This document shows positions 42,654 to 51,133 of a DNA stretch of 64,000 nt, one piece after another; position 1 is the stretch's first letter, and every line of letters begins with the position of its first letter. Location of the stretch: positions 62,001-126,000 of the forward strand of contig JAVBLY010000001.1 of assembly GCA_031553035.1 (NCBI GenBank). Reading direction: 5' to 3'. The notes below the pieces were generated by a model. That model saw only the letters and a program-made list of their open reading frames with translations, made no database searches and had not been told where the DNA came from. The stretch is from JAVBLY01 sp031553035. Lineage in GTDB: Bacteria; Bacillota; Clostridia; Peptostreptococcales; Anaerovoracaceae. The position numbers were made by a program, and so were the translations under genes.

Positions 42654-43309
42654 TAGAAGAGACAGGAACAATCAAAAATGTCAATAAGGTAAGTGATGGA
42701 TTTTCACTGGTGATTTCAGCCGGAGAAACTCTGGATGGAACAAAGATTGGAGACAGCATTGCAGTGAACGGTGTATGCCTTACCGTGACATCAATGACAG
42801 AAAACACTTTTTCTGCCGATGTGATGAATGAGACGATGGACAGATCTTCACTTAACGATGCAAAGACAGGCAGCAGTGTGAATCTGGAAAGAGCTATGGC
42901 AGCTGACGGAAGATTCGGCGGGCATATAGTTTCCGGTCACATTGATGGTATGGGGACCATAACAAATATCAGAAAGGACGGAAATGCATTATGGTTTCAC
43001 ATTTCCGCATCCAAAGACATCATGAAATACATAATAGAAAAAGGCTCGGTTGCCCTTGACGGCATAAGCCTCACCGTGGCAGGTCTATTGGAAAATTCCT
43101 TCAGCGTGTCGGTTATCCCCCACACTATGGAGAATACCTGCCTGCTCGGCAAAAAAGAAAACGATGTGGTCAATATAGAAAATGACTGTATCGGAAAGTA
43201 TGTGGAAAAGTTAATGCTTGGTGAGGGCTCCCCTGCAGGTGCGCAAGACGGTGGACGGCAGAAAAGCGAGATCACCGAAGGATTTTTATTGGAAAACGGG
43301 TTTAGGTAA
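42638..43309 (+). CDS. ribE: Riboflavin synthase, alpha subunit
   Basis: This 223-residue enzyme dismutates two lumazines to riboflavin. It has the two lumazine-binding repeats, one beginning MFTGIVEETGTI, the other centred on GGHIVSGHIDGMGTI, and the conserved VNGVCLTVTSM and LDGISLTVAGL cores. I chose the ATG at 42638; upstream in-frame codons from 42446 lie entirely within ribD. It overlaps ribD by 16 bp. The C-terminus is slightly longer than usual, ending in a polar QKSEITEGFLLENGF. Confidence 0.94.
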   Translation: MFTGIVEETGTIKNVNKVSDGFSLVISAGETLDGTKIGDSIAVNGVCLTVTSMTENTFSADVMNETMDRSSLNDAKTGSSVNLERAMAADGRFGGHIVSGHIDGMGTITNIRKDGNALWFHISASKDIMKYIIEKGSVALDGISLTVAGLLENSFSVSVIPHTMENTCLLGKKENDVVNIENDCIGKYVEKLMLGEGSPAGAQDGGRQKSEITEGFLLENGFR

Positions 43310-43340
43310 TTTAAAAATTGCAGGGCACAGGAGGATTGCT

Positions 43341-44543
43341 ATGAATAGATTTGACACAATAGAAGAAGCTTTGGAAGAGCTCCGAAAAGGCAAAATGATC
43401 ATCGTTACTGATGATGAGGACAGAGAAAACGAGGGCGACTTTATCTGCGCCGCGGAATTTGCTACAACTGAGAACATAAATTTTATGGCTATCCATGGCA
43501 AGGGTCTCATATGTATGCCCATGAATCAGGAGTTTTGCACCAAGCTGAAGTTTCCCCAGATGGTAGACGTGAATACTGATAACCATGAAACTGCATTCAC
43601 TGTTTCCATAGATCATGTGGATACTACCACCGGAATTTCTGCAAAGGAACGGAGCATCACTGCCATAAAATGCGCAAGCGATGATGCCAGGCCTGAAGAT
43701 TTCAGACGGCCCGGCCACATGTTCCCGCTGCTCTCAAAAGAAAACGGAGTGCTGGAAAGAAACGGCCATACTGAAGCAACTGTGGATTTTATGAAACTTG
43801 CAGGTCTTAAGGAATGCGGGCTCTGCTGTGAGATCATGAGAGAAGACGGAACAATGATGCTGACCGACGAGCTGTTTGAACTTGCTAAGAAGTGGGATCT
43901 GAAGATAGTAACCATAAAAGCGCTTCAGGATTACCGCAAGAAATACGACCAGCTCGTTGAGTCTGTAGCTACAGCCGACATGCCTACAAAATACGGAGAT
44001 TTCGATGCCCATTGCTACATCAATAAGCTGAACGGCGAACATCATATAGCTCTGGTAAAAGGCGATATAGGCGATGGCAAGGATATACTGTGCAGAGTCC
44101 ACTCCGAGTGTCTGACCGGAGATGCTTTCGGGTCACTTCGCTGTGACTGCGGCAATCAGTACGCATCGGCCATGCAGCAGATCGAAGAGGAAGGCCGCGG
44201 TGTTCTTTTATATATGCGCCAGGAAGGCAGAGGGATCGGACTGGTCAATAAGCTCAGGGCTTATGAGCTTCAGGACAATGGCATGGACACAATGGAAGCA
44301 AATGAAGCGCTGGGCTTCGCAGGTGATTTGAGAGACTATTATATCGGCGCTCAGATACTTAGGGATCTGGGAGTCAAAACAATGCGGCTATTGACCAACA
44401 ATCCGGATAAAGTATACCAGTTGTCGGATTACGGCATAGAGATCACCGAAAGGGTGCCTATACAGATCGACGCCACGGAACACGATGAATTTTATCAGAG
44501 GACAAAACAGGAAAAGATGGGACATTTATTGAATTTTAAATGA
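43341..44543 (+). CDS. ribBA: Bifunctional DHBP synthase / GTP cyclohydrolase II
   Basis: RibBA supplies both precursors of riboflavin. The N-terminal half (1-200) makes 3,4-dihydroxy-2-butanone 4-phosphate (DDEDRENEGDF; RPGHMFPL), and the C-terminal half opens GTP, with the zinc site SECLTGDAFGSLRCDCG and MRQEGRGIGLVNKLRAYELQ. It is 400 residues, the normal size. The ATG at 43341 has AGGAGG eight bases upstream; the frame before it is non-coding for this protein. It lies in the operon after ribE. Confidence 0.95.
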   Translation: MNRFDTIEEALEELRKGKMIIVTDDEDRENEGDFICAAEFATTENINFMAIHGKGLICMPMNQEFCTKLKFPQMVDVNTDNHETAFTVSIDHVDTTTGISAKERSITAIKCASDDARPEDFRRPGHMFPLLSKENGVLERNGHTEATVDFMKLAGLKECGLCCEIMREDGTMMLTDELFELAKKWDLKIVTIKALQDYRKKYDQLVESVATADMPTKYGDFDAHCYINKLNGEHHIALVKGDIGDGKDILCRVHSECLTGDAFGSLRCDCGNQYASAMQQIEEEGRGVLLYMRQEGRGIGLVNKLRAYELQDNGMDTMEANEALGFAGDLRDYYIGAQILRDLGVKTMRLLTNNPDKVYQLSDYGIEITERVPIQIDATEHDEFYQRTKQEKMGHLLNFK

Positions 44544-44600
44544 TCACTTTTAAATAAAAGAAATATAAATCGATACAAATTATAAAAAGGAGAAGAAGAG

Positions 44601-45065
44601 ATGAAGATTTATGAAGGCAGTCTAACAGTAAAAAAGGGAATGAAGATCGGCATAGTGGCATCAAGATTCAATGAATTTATTACGTCCAAACTGATCGACG
44701 GCGCTCTTGATTCACTGAGAAGGAACGGTGTTGATGAGGATGACATACATATCGCCTGGACACCGGGTGCATTTGAGATACCTCTAGTTGCGTCAAAAAT
44801 GGCTGACAATCCGGAATATGATGCTATAATATGTCTTGGCGCTGTAATACGCGGCGGCACTTCGCATTATGATTATGTGTGCAATGAAGTCACCAAAGGG
44901 ATCGCATCAGTTTCACTAAAAACCGGCAAACCTGTTATTTTCGGTATACTCACAACGGAAAATATTGAGCAGGCCATTGAAAGAGCCGGTACCAAGTCAG
45001 GGAATAAAGGCTTTGAATGTGCACAGAGTGCAATCGAGATGGTCAATTTGATGGAGAATTTATAA
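44601..45065 (+). CDS. ribH: 6,7-dimethyl-8-ribityllumazine synthase
   Basis: The 154-residue enzyme condenses the two branches of riboflavin synthesis. Conserved regions are IGIVASRFNEFITSKL, WTPGAFEIPLVASKM, CLGAVIRGGTSHYDYV (with the catalytic His) and FGILTTENIEQAIERAGT. AAAGGAGAAG precedes the ATG. It assembles as an icosahedral capsid in most bacteria. The gene is 57 bp after ribBA. Confidence 0.95.
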   Translation: MKIYEGSLTVKKGMKIGIVASRFNEFITSKLIDGALDSLRRNGVDEDDIHIAWTPGAFEIPLVASKMADNPEYDAIICLGAVIRGGTSHYDYVCNEVTKGIASVSLKTGKPVIFGILTTENIEQAIERAGTKSGNKGFECAQSAIEMVNLMENL

Positions 45066-45084
45066 GCAAGGCAGGAAAATGCAG

Positions 45085-45099
45085 ACCCGCAAGGGGCAC
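45085..45099 (+). repeat. GCAA-loop mini-hairpin repeat, ribU leader
   Basis: ACCCGCAAGGGGCAC contains CCC-GCAA-GGG, a three-bp stem with a GNRA tetraloop. It lies 36 bp before ribU. The same 15 bases occur at 57549-57563 between groES and groEL. Confidence 0.5.
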
Positions 45100-45134
45100 A
45101 CCCCGTTGGACATAGGCAGGCAGGAGGAGAAAAA

Positions 45135-45698
45135 ATGACAAACCGAACTAATGAAACAGTTGAATCAAGACAGAAGCAAACGGTAAAGCTGGCAAAGATG
45201 GGAATGCTGGTGGCCATATCAATAGTATTGGTATTGGTGATCCGCATCCCGTTCCCACCGCTTCCGTTCCTTGAGTACGATCCGGCGGATATTCCCATAC
45301 TTATCGGAACATTTGCATTTGGACCGGTTGCAGGACTGGTACTGACAGTTGTCACATCCCTTGTGCAGGGATTGACTGTAAGTGCCGGCAGCGGTGCATA
45401 TGGAGTAATAATGCATATAGTTGCCACCGGTACATTCGTTATTATCGCAGGATTGATATACAAATTCAATCATACGAGAAAAGGGGCATTGATCGCAGTC
45501 ATATGCGGAGCGCTTGCCATGATACTAATAATGATACCGGCAAACTTGCTTGTTACACCGCTGTTTACGGGAATGCCCAGGTCGGCAATTTATTCAATGC
45601 TGCCGGCAATTATAGGATTCAATGCAATGAAGGCCGGCATAAACGGACTGGTAACATTCCTGCTATATAAACCCATGTCCAAATTCCTGCATAGATAA
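45135..45698 (+). CDS. ribU: Riboflavin ECF transporter, substrate-binding subunit
   Basis: The 187-residue membrane protein is the S component of an energy-coupling-factor importer. A polar N-terminal 25 residues is followed by six membrane segments (VLVLVIRIPFPPLPFLEYD with the typical proline/aspartate loop, then GPVAGLVLTVVTSLVQGLTV and others). Its place as last gene in the FMN-riboswitch operon supports riboflavin as substrate. The energising subunits are not in the window. AGGAGG lies eight bases before the ATG. Confidence 0.88.
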   Translation: MTNRTNETVESRQKQTVKLAKMGMLVAISIVLVLVIRIPFPPLPFLEYDPADIPILIGTFAFGPVAGLVLTVVTSLVQGLTVSAGSGAYGVIMHIVATGTFVIIAGLIYKFNHTRKGALIAVICGALAMILIMIPANLLVTPLFTGMPRSAIYSMLPAIIGFNAMKAGINGLVTFLLYKPMSKFLHR

Positions 45699-45750
45699 GA
45701 TCAAAGTTTCTGGATAAATTATGTCTGGAATGATTTGATTCCATTTATAA

Positions 45751-45780
45751 AGCCCTCCATTGTCGGGGGGGGGTGTTTTT
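45751..45780 (+). terminator. Terminator of the riboflavin operon
   Basis: GCCCTCC (45752-45758) can pair with a run of nine Gs (45765-45773), using one G-U pair, followed by TGTTTTTG. The poly-G run is unusual and may be length-variable. Confidence 0.55.
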
Positions 45781-45791
45781 GAAAACTGATC

Positions 45792-45995
45792 GTGAGTAGA
45801 AAAGTCTCACTCATATGGAAAAAAAAGCGTGTTTAGTGAGAGTAAACTGTCACTACATGAACCTTTCTCCGGTTTTAGTGACAGTTATTTTATCGATGTA
45901 CAGAAAAACTGTCATGAATTCGGGTCAAAGAGCAATTTAGTGAGAGAAACTGTCACGAAATGGGTCAAATTTCGTTTTCAGTGAGAGTTTTACTG
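45792..45995. repeat. Cluster of five related hairpins before tsaE
   Basis: Five imperfect palindromes lie in 204 bp: 45792-45810 (GTGAG/CTCAC), 45834-45855 (TAGTGAGAGT / ACTGTCACTA), 45876-45917 (TAGTGACAGTT / AACTGTCATGA), 45938-45958 (TAGTGAGAG / CTGTCACGA) and 45979-45995 (CAGTGAGAG / TACTG). Several are followed by a phrase such as ATGGGTCAAA, TTCGGGTCAAA or ATGGACCCAA. The spacing is irregular (20-45 bp), so it is not a CRISPR array. No ORF is present. Confidence 0.6.
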
Positions 45996-46040
45996 AATGG
46001 ACCCAATATAGTGATCCAAGGTTTTATCACAAATAGTGGC

Positions 46041-46069
46041 TTGTCCGTATGCTCCCCGCGGTTTATAAT
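46041..46069 (+). promoter_or_regulatory. Promoter of tsaE, start codon at about +1 (leaderless candidate)
   Basis: TTGTCC (46041-46046), a 17-bp spacer and TATAAT (46064-46069) stand eight bases before the ATG of tsaE at 46078. The interval ATAAGAT has no Shine-Dalgarno sequence, so transcription would begin at or just before the start codon. Confidence 0.65.
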
Positions 46070-46077
46070 AATAAGAT

Positions 46078-46497
46078 ATGGAAATTGTTATAAAAAACGA
46101 AGCCGAGACATACGAATATGGTCACAAACTGGCAGGTGAATTAAAAGCAGGGCAGGTCGTCGCGCTTACAGGCGATCTTGGCGCAGGCAAGACTACACTG
46201 TCCAAAGCAATAGCGGAGGGACTTAATATCACTGAACCGATATCAAGTCCCACTTTTACAATTATAAAGGAGTACGAAAGTGGAGATATCCCACTGTACC
46301 ATTTTGATGTATACAGGCTGAGTGACCCGGAAGAACTTTATGAGCTGGGCTATGAGGAATATTTTTTCGGAAAAGGAATAACGGTTGTTGAATGGGCGGA
46401 TAAGGTAATGGACCTGATCCCAGATGATGCCGTCAAAATCGAAATAAAGTACGGCCGCACACCGGATTCACGAATTTACAAAAGGACCTCAAAATGA
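46078..46497 (+). CDS. tsaE: tRNA t6A synthesis ATPase
   Basis: TsaE is the small ATPase that with TsaB and TsaD completes N6-threonylcarbamoyl-adenosine on tRNAs reading ANN codons. The 139 residues include the Walker A motif GDLGAGKTT and the family phrases SSPTFTIIKEYE, LYHFDVYRL and GITVVEWADK. It starts at the ATG at 46078 and seems to be leaderless: a promoter ends eight bases upstream and no ribosome site is seen. It overlaps tsaB by 4 bp, and the whole cluster tsaE-tsaB-rimI-tsaD is translated in one direction. Confidence 0.95.
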   Translation: MEIVIKNEAETYEYGHKLAGELKAGQVVALTGDLGAGKTTLSKAIAEGLNITEPISSPTFTIIKEYESGDIPLYHFDVYRLSDPEELYELGYEEYFFGKGITVVEWADKVMDLIPDDAVKIEIKYGRTPDSRIYKRTSK

Positions 46498-47258
46498 GTA
46501 TCGAATATCCAATGCTGGCAATAGAAACAACAGGGCAACTTGCCTCAGTGGCGCTTAAAGGCGATGACGGCAGGATTTATTCCGATGGGCTTCAAGAGAA
46601 GCTGAATCATCTCAAAGGGCTCTTGCCTCTCACCGACGGGCTGTTAAATAATGGGGGACTTGATATCAGGGATGTGAAGACTATAGCTGTTTCCCAGGGA
46701 CCGGGGTCATTTACCGGGATCAGGATCGGTATCTCTACCGTCAGATCCATCGCTCAGATAACGGGGGCAAAAGTGATAGGGGTTCCCACGCTTGAGACTT
46801 TCGTCTATAACGATCCAAATTACGGGGGAATAGTCTGTCCGATATTTGATGCCCGCATGGACCAGATGTATGCGGGAGCATTCATGCTCCGGGATAGAGA
46901 CATTCGTATCCTGATAAGGACTGATGCATACAGCTCAAAGGATTTTCTGGGGCTGTTCACGAAGATCATACATGACCATAAGAAAAACCACGATATGCCT
47001 CTGGATTTTAAATTCTTCGGAGATGGGGTTGATGTGTTTAAGCAGGATCTGATCCACTGGGGAGGCGCTATGCAGAAGGACCACTTCAACGGTTTTTCCA
47101 TGGGATTTGAAAACACATACAATTTGCAGGTAGCAAGCTCTGCCCTCAAGTGGGCGGAAAACTTCGGAATAGAAATGGATTATAAAGAGCTGCTGCCGGT
47201 TTATGTGAGAAAGGCAGAAGCCCAGAGAAGGCTGGATGAAAAAAATGCCTGTAAATAA
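46494..47258 (+). CDS. tsaB: tRNA t6A synthesis partner protein
   Basis: This 254-residue ASKHA-fold protein is the dimer partner of TsaD and not itself catalytic. Family phrases are LAIETTGQLASVALKGD at the N-terminus, VSQGPGSFTGIRIGISTVRS and GVPTLETFVY. The C-terminus LLPVYVRKAEAQRRLDEK is typical. It overlaps tsaE by 4 bp and rimI by 23 bp. Confidence 0.94.
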   Translation: MSIEYPMLAIETTGQLASVALKGDDGRIYSDGLQEKLNHLKGLLPLTDGLLNNGGLDIRDVKTIAVSQGPGSFTGIRIGISTVRSIAQITGAKVIGVPTLETFVYNDPNYGGIVCPIFDARMDQMYAGAFMLRDRDIRILIRTDAYSSKDFLGLFTKIIHDHKKNHDMPLDFKFFGDGVDVFKQDLIHWGGAMQKDHFNGFSMGFENTYNLQVASSALKWAENFGIEMDYKELLPVYVRKAEAQRRLDEKNACK

Positions 47259-47721
47259 AGCGAACGCCGACAATATGGATATCGGCTTCAGAGAAGCCAC
47301 TAATGAAGATGCGGAAATGATGACAGAACTGGACGAGATCTGCTTCACCGTACCGTGGACTTTATCCGATTTTGAAAAGGAAACCTCGGCCAATCCTCTG
47401 GCTGTATATATAGTAGCAGAAAATGAAGGGGCTATCATAGGCTACGCAGGGCTCTGGTGCATCGTGGATGAAGGACACATTACCAATGTGGCGGTCCATC
47501 CGGATTTTCGAAATGAAGGGATAGGTAAGAACCTTGTGGAGATCCTTTTGGACAAAGCGAGGCGAAAGGCAAGAACAAAGAATTTTACTCTCGAAGTCAG
47601 AGTATCGAACGAAGCCGCCATAAAACTTTACGAGGGATTCGGTTTCAAAGAAGTGGGAAGAAGAAAAGGATACTACAAGGATAATAAGGAAGATGCAGCC
47701 ATAATGTGGCTTTTCGATTAA
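47236..47721 (+). CDS. rimI: Ribosomal protein S18 alanine N-acetyltransferase
   Basis: The 161-residue GNAT protein sits inside the t6A cluster, as RimI often does in Firmicutes. The acetyl-CoA loop is RNEGIGKNLVEILLDKA, preceded by TNVAVHPDF, and followed by LEVRVSNEAAIKLYEGFGFK. Start at 47236 overlaps tsaB by 23 bp; a ribosome site is provided by AAGGCTGG inside tsaB. It acetylates the N-terminal alanine of S18 in E. coli. Confidence 0.88.
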   Translation: MKKMPVNKANADNMDIGFREATNEDAEMMTELDEICFTVPWTLSDFEKETSANPLAVYIVAENEGAIIGYAGLWCIVDEGHITNVAVHPDFRNEGIGKNLVEILLDKARRKARTKNFTLEVRVSNEAAIKLYEGFGFKEVGRRKGYYKDNKEDAAIMWLFD

Positions 47722-47730
47722 AGGATAATT

Positions 47731-48747
47731 ATGATAGATGGGCATTTTGTAACATTAGGAATAGAATCCAGTTGTGACGAAACGGCGGCAGCCGTCCTGT
47801 TTGACGACCGTGAATTAAAGTCAAACATAATTTCATCCCAGATAGATATACACGAGATCTTCGGGGGAGTTGTACCAGAGATCGCATCAAGACATCATCT
47901 TGAGCAGATCAATGCCGTGGTAGATGAGGCTGTCAGAAAGGGAGGTATAACATTTGATGATATCGACCTTGTCGGAGTAACTAAAGGTCCCGGTCTTGTG
48001 GGAGCACTGCTTATCGGCATCGCAACAGCAAAGGGGCTGGCATATTCACTGAAAAAGCCATTAGTAGGCGTGCATCATATCAAAGCTCATGCCTTTGCAG
48101 CCCTTCTTGAAAATCCGGAGCTTAAGCCTCCGTTTTTATCACTCATTGTATCAGGCGGTCATACTGACCTGATCGATGTAAGAGATTACGATGATTTGAT
48201 CACTATAGGAAGAACGAGGGACGATGCAGTGGGCGAAGCATATGATAAGGTTGCCAGAGTCCTTGGACTGGGATATCCCGGAGGACCGAAGATCGATGAG
48301 ATAGCGAAATACGGCAATCCTCATGCTGTCGAATTCAAAAGAGTTTTTCTGGAAAAAGACAGTTTTGACTTCAGCTTCAGTGGCACCAAGACCGGAGTTT
48401 TGAATTATATCAACAGTGAAAAACAAAAAGGTAATGAGATAGTTCCGCCTGACGTGGCAGCAAGTTTCCAGCTTTCTGTCATTGAAGTAATAGTAGAAAA
48501 GGCCATAAAAGCTGCAAAGAAATCAAAACATAAAAAAATAGTTATGGGCGGAGGCGTGGCATCCAATACATTACTGCGAAACATGCTAAGAGATGCATGC
48601 CAAAATGAAGGAATAGAGTTCTACTATCCTGATCCGATTTTTTGTACTGATAATGCTGCCATGATTGCATGTTGCGCTTATTATGATTACCAGTTCGGAA
48701 AAGAGGATGATCTGGATATGGACGCATATGCGAATTTACCCCTATGA
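47731..48747 (+). CDS. tsaD: tRNA threonylcarbamoyltransferase
   Basis: TsaD transfers the threonylcarbamoyl group to A37. The 338-residue protein shows the N-terminal LGIESSCDETAAAVL, the metal-binding HxxxH in VHHIKAHAFA, and VMGGGVASNTLLRNM and FCTDNAAMIA near the C-terminus. Start ATG 47731 has AAAGGA six bases upstream. It overlaps the ABC-F gene by 4 bp, so the latter is translated with the t6A operon. Confidence 0.95.
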   Translation: MIDGHFVTLGIESSCDETAAAVLFDDRELKSNIISSQIDIHEIFGGVVPEIASRHHLEQINAVVDEAVRKGGITFDDIDLVGVTKGPGLVGALLIGIATAKGLAYSLKKPLVGVHHIKAHAFAALLENPELKPPFLSLIVSGGHTDLIDVRDYDDLITIGRTRDDAVGEAYDKVARVLGLGYPGGPKIDEIAKYGNPHAVEFKRVFLEKDSFDFSFSGTKTGVLNYINSEKQKGNEIVPPDVAASFQLSVIEVIVEKAIKAAKKSKHKKIVMGGGVASNTLLRNMLRDACQNEGIEFYYPDPIFCTDNAAMIACCAYYDYQFGKEDDLDMDAYANLPL

Positions 48748-50615
48748 TAGTGATGTCAGCGAGCAAACTGAATAAAGCTTTCGGAACGAATGTAATACTC
48801 TCTGATATTTCGTTCAATCTGAATAAGGGCGACAGAGTAGGAATCATCGGCGAAAACGGTGCCGGTAAATCTACTCTTCTTAACATGCTGGCAGGAAACA
48901 TGGAGCGGGATTCCGGCGAGATCTACATAAGCAGGGGACAAAGGATCGGATATCTCATGCAGGCGGATAACTTCCTGTCTGACGGTACAGTCATAGAGGA
49001 AATAAAGAAGACATATAATGAAGCAAAAGAAAACGGTCTTGAAATATATGAAAGCGAGATCACAGGTATACTTAACGCCATGGCTTTCCCCGAAAGCTAT
49101 TACGAAAAAAGGATCGAAACATTAAGCGGCGGAGAAAAAACCAGGCTGGCATTCGCTTCACTGCTTTTGTCCAGACCGGATATTCTTCTTTTGGACGAGC
49201 CTACCAATCATCTGGATATAGGTACATTGGGCTGGCTGGAAGGTTATATAAAAAATTTCTCAGGCAGCGTGATAGTCATTTCACATGACAGGTATTTTCT
49301 CGATCAGACGGTCAATAAGATATTTGAGATACAAAACCATCGTTTATTGGCGATGGACGGTAATTACAGCCAATTTGCCGAGAAGAAGCGGGGGCTCATG
49401 GAAGCCGAGCTGAAAAAATATGATGTTCAGCAGAAAGAGATCAAACGGCAGGAAGAGATAATCAGGAGGTTCAAACAGCACAATACCGAGAAACTTGTGA
49501 AGCGTGCCCAGTCCAGAGAAAAGCGTCTTGCTCAGCTGGATGTCGTGGAAAGACCGGATGACTCCCGGAAAAAAATGAAGATCAATTTCAAAGAGAAATT
49601 CAAAAGCGGAAACGATGTTTTCTATGCAGAGGGGCTGAGCAAGAGTTTCTTCGATGGGGAGCATGTGAATAGATTGTTCGAGCACGTGGATCTTGATATA
49701 AAAAGAGGCGAGCGGGTCTGTATGGTGGGCGCAAACGGCATAGGAAAGACCACTCTTTTAAAGATATTGGATGAGAGGATCCATGTTGATTCCGGCTTTA
49801 TCAAAAAAGGGCACAATGTGTATATCGGCTATTACGATCAGGAACAGAAAGGTCTTAATGACAACATCACTGTTCTTGATGAGATGAATGAAGCGTACAG
49901 ACTTTACGGTGACGGGGAGATGAGAAATATTCTTGGCAGATTCCTGTTCGGCGGCGACATGGTTTTTCAGAGAGTAGGATCCCTCAGCGGAGGAGAGAAA
50001 GCCAGGCTGTCACTTCTTAAGCTCATGCTTTCAGGTGCCAACACCTTACTGCTGGACGAACCAACAAATCATCTCGATATCTGGTCAAGAGAAGTCTTTG
50101 AAGATTCATTGCTTGAATATCCGGGAACGCTGTTCGTTATCAGCCATGATCGGTATTTTCTCAGTAAGATACCCACGAGGATTCTTGAGCTTGAGAGTGA
50201 AGGCGTCGTCAACTATCCGGGACAATACGAATATTATATAGAAAAAAAAGAGGTATCCGGTTCGGGTAAACGATATTTAAAAAATCTGGGAGATGGCAAG
50301 ACGCAGAGTGGCTATGATCCGGACAATGGAATGGATGAAGATTGTATTGTCATTGAGAGCGACTCACAGAAGGAGCGTCAGCTAAAGAAAGAAATTGAAG
50401 CAAAAGAACGAAAAAAGCAACGTGAACTGGAGCAGTCCGAACAGAAGATAGATGAGCTTGAAAAGATAATAACAGAGCTTGAAGAGGAGATTTGTGAAGA
50501 ACATATAATGAAGGATCATAAATTGCTTGAAGAAAAGAGTATTTTGTTGGATAATAGGAAGAAAGAATTGCAGACCGAGTATGATAGCTGGGTAGGGCTT
50601 CACGAAGATCTGTGA
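48744..50615 (+). CDS. ABC-F family ATPase with C-terminal coiled coil
   Basis: This 623-residue protein has two ABC domains on one chain and no membrane part, as in Uup/EttA-type ribosome-associated ATPases. Walker A motifs: GENGAGKST and GANGIGKTT; signatures: LSGGEKTRLA and LSGGEKARLS; both have LLLDEPTNHLD. The linker between the domains is a charged helix pair (KRQEEIIRRFKQHNTEKL). The C-terminal 120 residues are a Lys/Glu-rich coiled coil (for example QLKKEIEAKERKKQRELEQ) that often binds nucleic acid. Function among ABC-F types (translation factor or resistance) is not certain. The start is the ATG overlapping tsaD; a second at 48753 is possible. Confidence 0.9.
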   Translation: MIVMSASKLNKAFGTNVILSDISFNLNKGDRVGIIGENGAGKSTLLNMLAGNMERDSGEIYISRGQRIGYLMQADNFLSDGTVIEEIKKTYNEAKENGLEIYESEITGILNAMAFPESYYEKRIETLSGGEKTRLAFASLLLSRPDILLLDEPTNHLDIGTLGWLEGYIKNFSGSVIVISHDRYFLDQTVNKIFEIQNHRLLAMDGNYSQFAEKKRGLMEAELKKYDVQQKEIKRQEEIIRRFKQHNTEKLVKRAQSREKRLAQLDVVERPDDSRKKMKINFKEKFKSGNDVFYAEGLSKSFFDGEHVNRLFEHVDLDIKRGERVCMVGANGIGKTTLLKILDERIHVDSGFIKKGHNVYIGYYDQEQKGLNDNITVLDEMNEAYRLYGDGEMRNILGRFLFGGDMVFQRVGSLSGGEKARLSLLKLMLSGANTLLLDEPTNHLDIWSREVFEDSLLEYPGTLFVISHDRYFLSKIPTRILELESEGVVNYPGQYEYYIEKKEVSGSGKRYLKNLGDGKTQSGYDPDNGMDEDCIVIESDSQKERQLKKEIEAKERKKQRELEQSEQKIDELEKIITELEEEICEEHIMKDHKLLEEKSILLDNRKKELQTEYDSWVGLHEDL

Positions 50616-50631
50616 TTCAGGCAAATTTAGT

Positions 50632-50660
50632 TTGACAATCAAAGTAAATTTAGGTATAAT
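50632..50660 (+). promoter_or_regulatory. Consensus vegetative promoter of acpP
   Basis: TTGACA (50632-50637), exactly 17 bp, TATAAT (50655-50660). Leader of about 30 nt follows with GGAGGG as ribosome site. Confidence 0.9.
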
Positions 50661-50698
50661 CTGTAGGTAATAACAATTGTAAGTATGGAGGGTATAAT

Positions 50699-50926
50699 AT
50701 GACTTTTGATAAAATCAAAAAAATCATCGCTGAACAGCTTCAGGCAGACGAAGATGCCATCAAACCGGAAACAAGTTTAATGAAGGACCTGGAAGCAGAT
50801 TCACTGGATGCAGTAGAAATCATCATGGAGATCGAATCGGAATTCAATATCGAGATACCTGATGAAGAAGCAGAAAAATTCCAGAGCATCGATGATATCG
50901 TAAAATATGTAGATACACAGCTGTAG
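50699..50926 (+). CDS. acpP: Acyl carrier protein
   Basis: The 75-residue acidic protein carries fatty-acid intermediates on phosphopantetheine attached to S35 in the conserved LEADSLDAVEIIMEIE. It is of typical size. A perfect promoter lies before it and a terminator after it, so it is a monocistronic gene. GGAGGG is eight bases before the ATG. Whether it serves primary fatty-acid synthesis or another pathway cannot be told from position: no fab genes are nearby. Confidence 0.94.
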   Translation: MTFDKIKKIIAEQLQADEDAIKPETSLMKDLEADSLDAVEIIMEIESEFNIEIPDEEAEKFQSIDDIVKYVDTQL

Positions 50927-50990
50927 AAGTTGAAAGACCAAAAGAAACGGTCAAAAGAAGTACAGGCAAAAAGATAACGAAAATCCACTG

Positions 50991-51020
50991 ACTCCGCGTT
51001 GCGGAGTTTGTTGTTTTTTT
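50991..51020 (+). terminator. Terminator of acpP
   Basis: ACTCCGC (50991-50997), loop GTT, GCGGAGT (51001-51007), then TTGTTGTTTTTTT. Confidence 0.9.
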
Positions 51021-51030
51021 AACATATTTG

Positions 51031-51059
51031 TTGAATAGATTTTGAACAGATGATATACT
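51031..51059 (+). promoter_or_regulatory. Promoter of rex
   Basis: TTGAAT (51031-51036), 17-bp spacer, TATACT (51054-51059). The leader to the start codon is about 70 nt. Confidence 0.6.
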
Positions 51060-51133
51060 GAGAAAAACAATTAATTATAGAAGCTTTGAATTGTTCCGTT
51101 ATATTTTTTGGGGAAGACAGTAAAGGAAGAATA

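Noticed and set aside
45792..45995. CRISPR-like array before tsaE
   Set aside because: Units differ in sequence and length, spacing is irregular, spacers are not of constant size and no cas gene is near.
51021..51060. Rex operator before rex
   Set aside because: The sequence TTGTTGAATAG then TTTTGAACA is only loosely like the known TTGTGA-N8-TCACAA-type site and fits the promoter better.
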